This document shows, in pieces, positions 63,863 through 64,000 of a DNA stretch of 64,000 nt. The notes under the pieces are model-generated. The model made no database searches. It was given only the letters and a program-made list of their open reading frames with translations, and was not told the DNA's origin. Source of the DNA: Roseomonas acroporae. GTDB taxonomy: Bacteria; Pseudomonadota; Alphaproteobacteria; Acetobacterales; Acetobacteraceae. How positions within the stretch are numbered: position 1 is the first letter of the stretch; the number at the start of each line of letters is the position of its first letter. Location of the stretch: positions 1-64,000 of the forward strand of contig NZ_JALPRX010000078.1 of NCBI RefSeq assembly GCF_023223525.1, written 5' to 3'. The translations under genes were made by a program, and so were the position numbers.

Positions 63863-64000
63863 TAGCGAGGCGGCGCTGCCGGCGGCGGCGCGCCGGCGCG
63901 TACCGATCCGGGCACCGGCACAACCTGGCCAGCTCGCGCTGCGGGCGGCGTGCCGCTTATCACGCGACGCATGGCGGCACGCCGAGCGAGGCGCGCGCCG
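63863..64000. other. Right edge of the window
   Basis: The last 138 bp are GC-rich and show no recognisable gene; a gene may begin beyond the edge. Confidence 0.4.

Overview
The window is a very GC-rich (well over 70% by eye), gene-dense bacterial chromosome segment. Its gene set suggests an alphaproteobacterium of the Acetobacteraceae type (Roseomonas-like). The reasons are several Bug-family tricarboxylate receptors, many LysR regulators, D-tartrate and aromatic-acid catabolism genes, an alphaproteobacterial atpHAGDC operon without the F0 genes, and many GTG/TTG starts with GTGA or ATGA gene overlaps. The genus is an inference. I saw no transposase, phage gene, CRISPR array, rRNA or tRNA.

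Layout. (1) 0.3-13.7 kb: D-tartrate dehydratase diverging from a LysR gene; a cupin and a HbpS/GlcG-like protein; a three-gene operon of two UxaA-type dehydratases plus an Ldh2-type dehydrogenase, diverging from a second LysR gene; a leaderless substrate-binding protein; an AI-2E family permease; and two alpha/beta hydrolases. (2) 13.9-21.0 kb: a GntP permease with a patatin-like lipase, and an RND pump with its lipoprotein adaptor. (3) 21.3-27.4 kb: an Mrp/Mnh cation-proton antiporter operon in the order E-F-G-(DUF4040)B-C-D-D'. (4) 27.5-36.6 kb: small envelope proteins, pobA, DUF971 and Trm112 proteins, an aminotransferase, rppH, a GH10 xylanase and a ferritin-like protein. (5) 36.9-41.9 kb: atpHAGDC. 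(6) 42.5-46.3 kb: cydDC. (7) 46.9-58.2 kb: an aromatic and carboxylate island with a dehydrogenase, four Bug receptors, a LigI-like lactonase, a PcaQ/GbpR-like LysR, a type I extradiol dioxygenase, LigJ and a second leaderless substrate-binding protein. (8) 58.4-64 kb: an Flp pilin, proline iminopeptidase, a zinc-ribbon-like protein, a ZnuA-like receptor under a clear Zur operator, a DUF883-like protein, a decayed aldehyde dehydrogenase and a small secreted protein.

Metabolic reading. PobA makes protocatechuate. The LigI-like and LigJ enzymes belong to the lower 4,5-cleavage (oxalomesaconate) route, which feeds pyruvate and oxaloacetate to the TCA cycle. Tartrate and hexarate dehydratases and orphan Bug receptors add uptake and use of plant-derived acids. 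The atp, cyd and mrp operons handle respiration and ion balance.

The most unusual signal is in the gene borders. A dispersed element of about 205-245 bp abuts the 3' ends of three genes and supplies the TAG stop codon of two of them. A 255-bp element with inverted ends supplies the TGA stops of two convergent genes. Arrays of GC hairpins sit behind other genes. Short 12-14 bp tandem duplications lie exactly on start and stop codons, including a chain of four ATGA start/stop overlaps inside the mrp operon.
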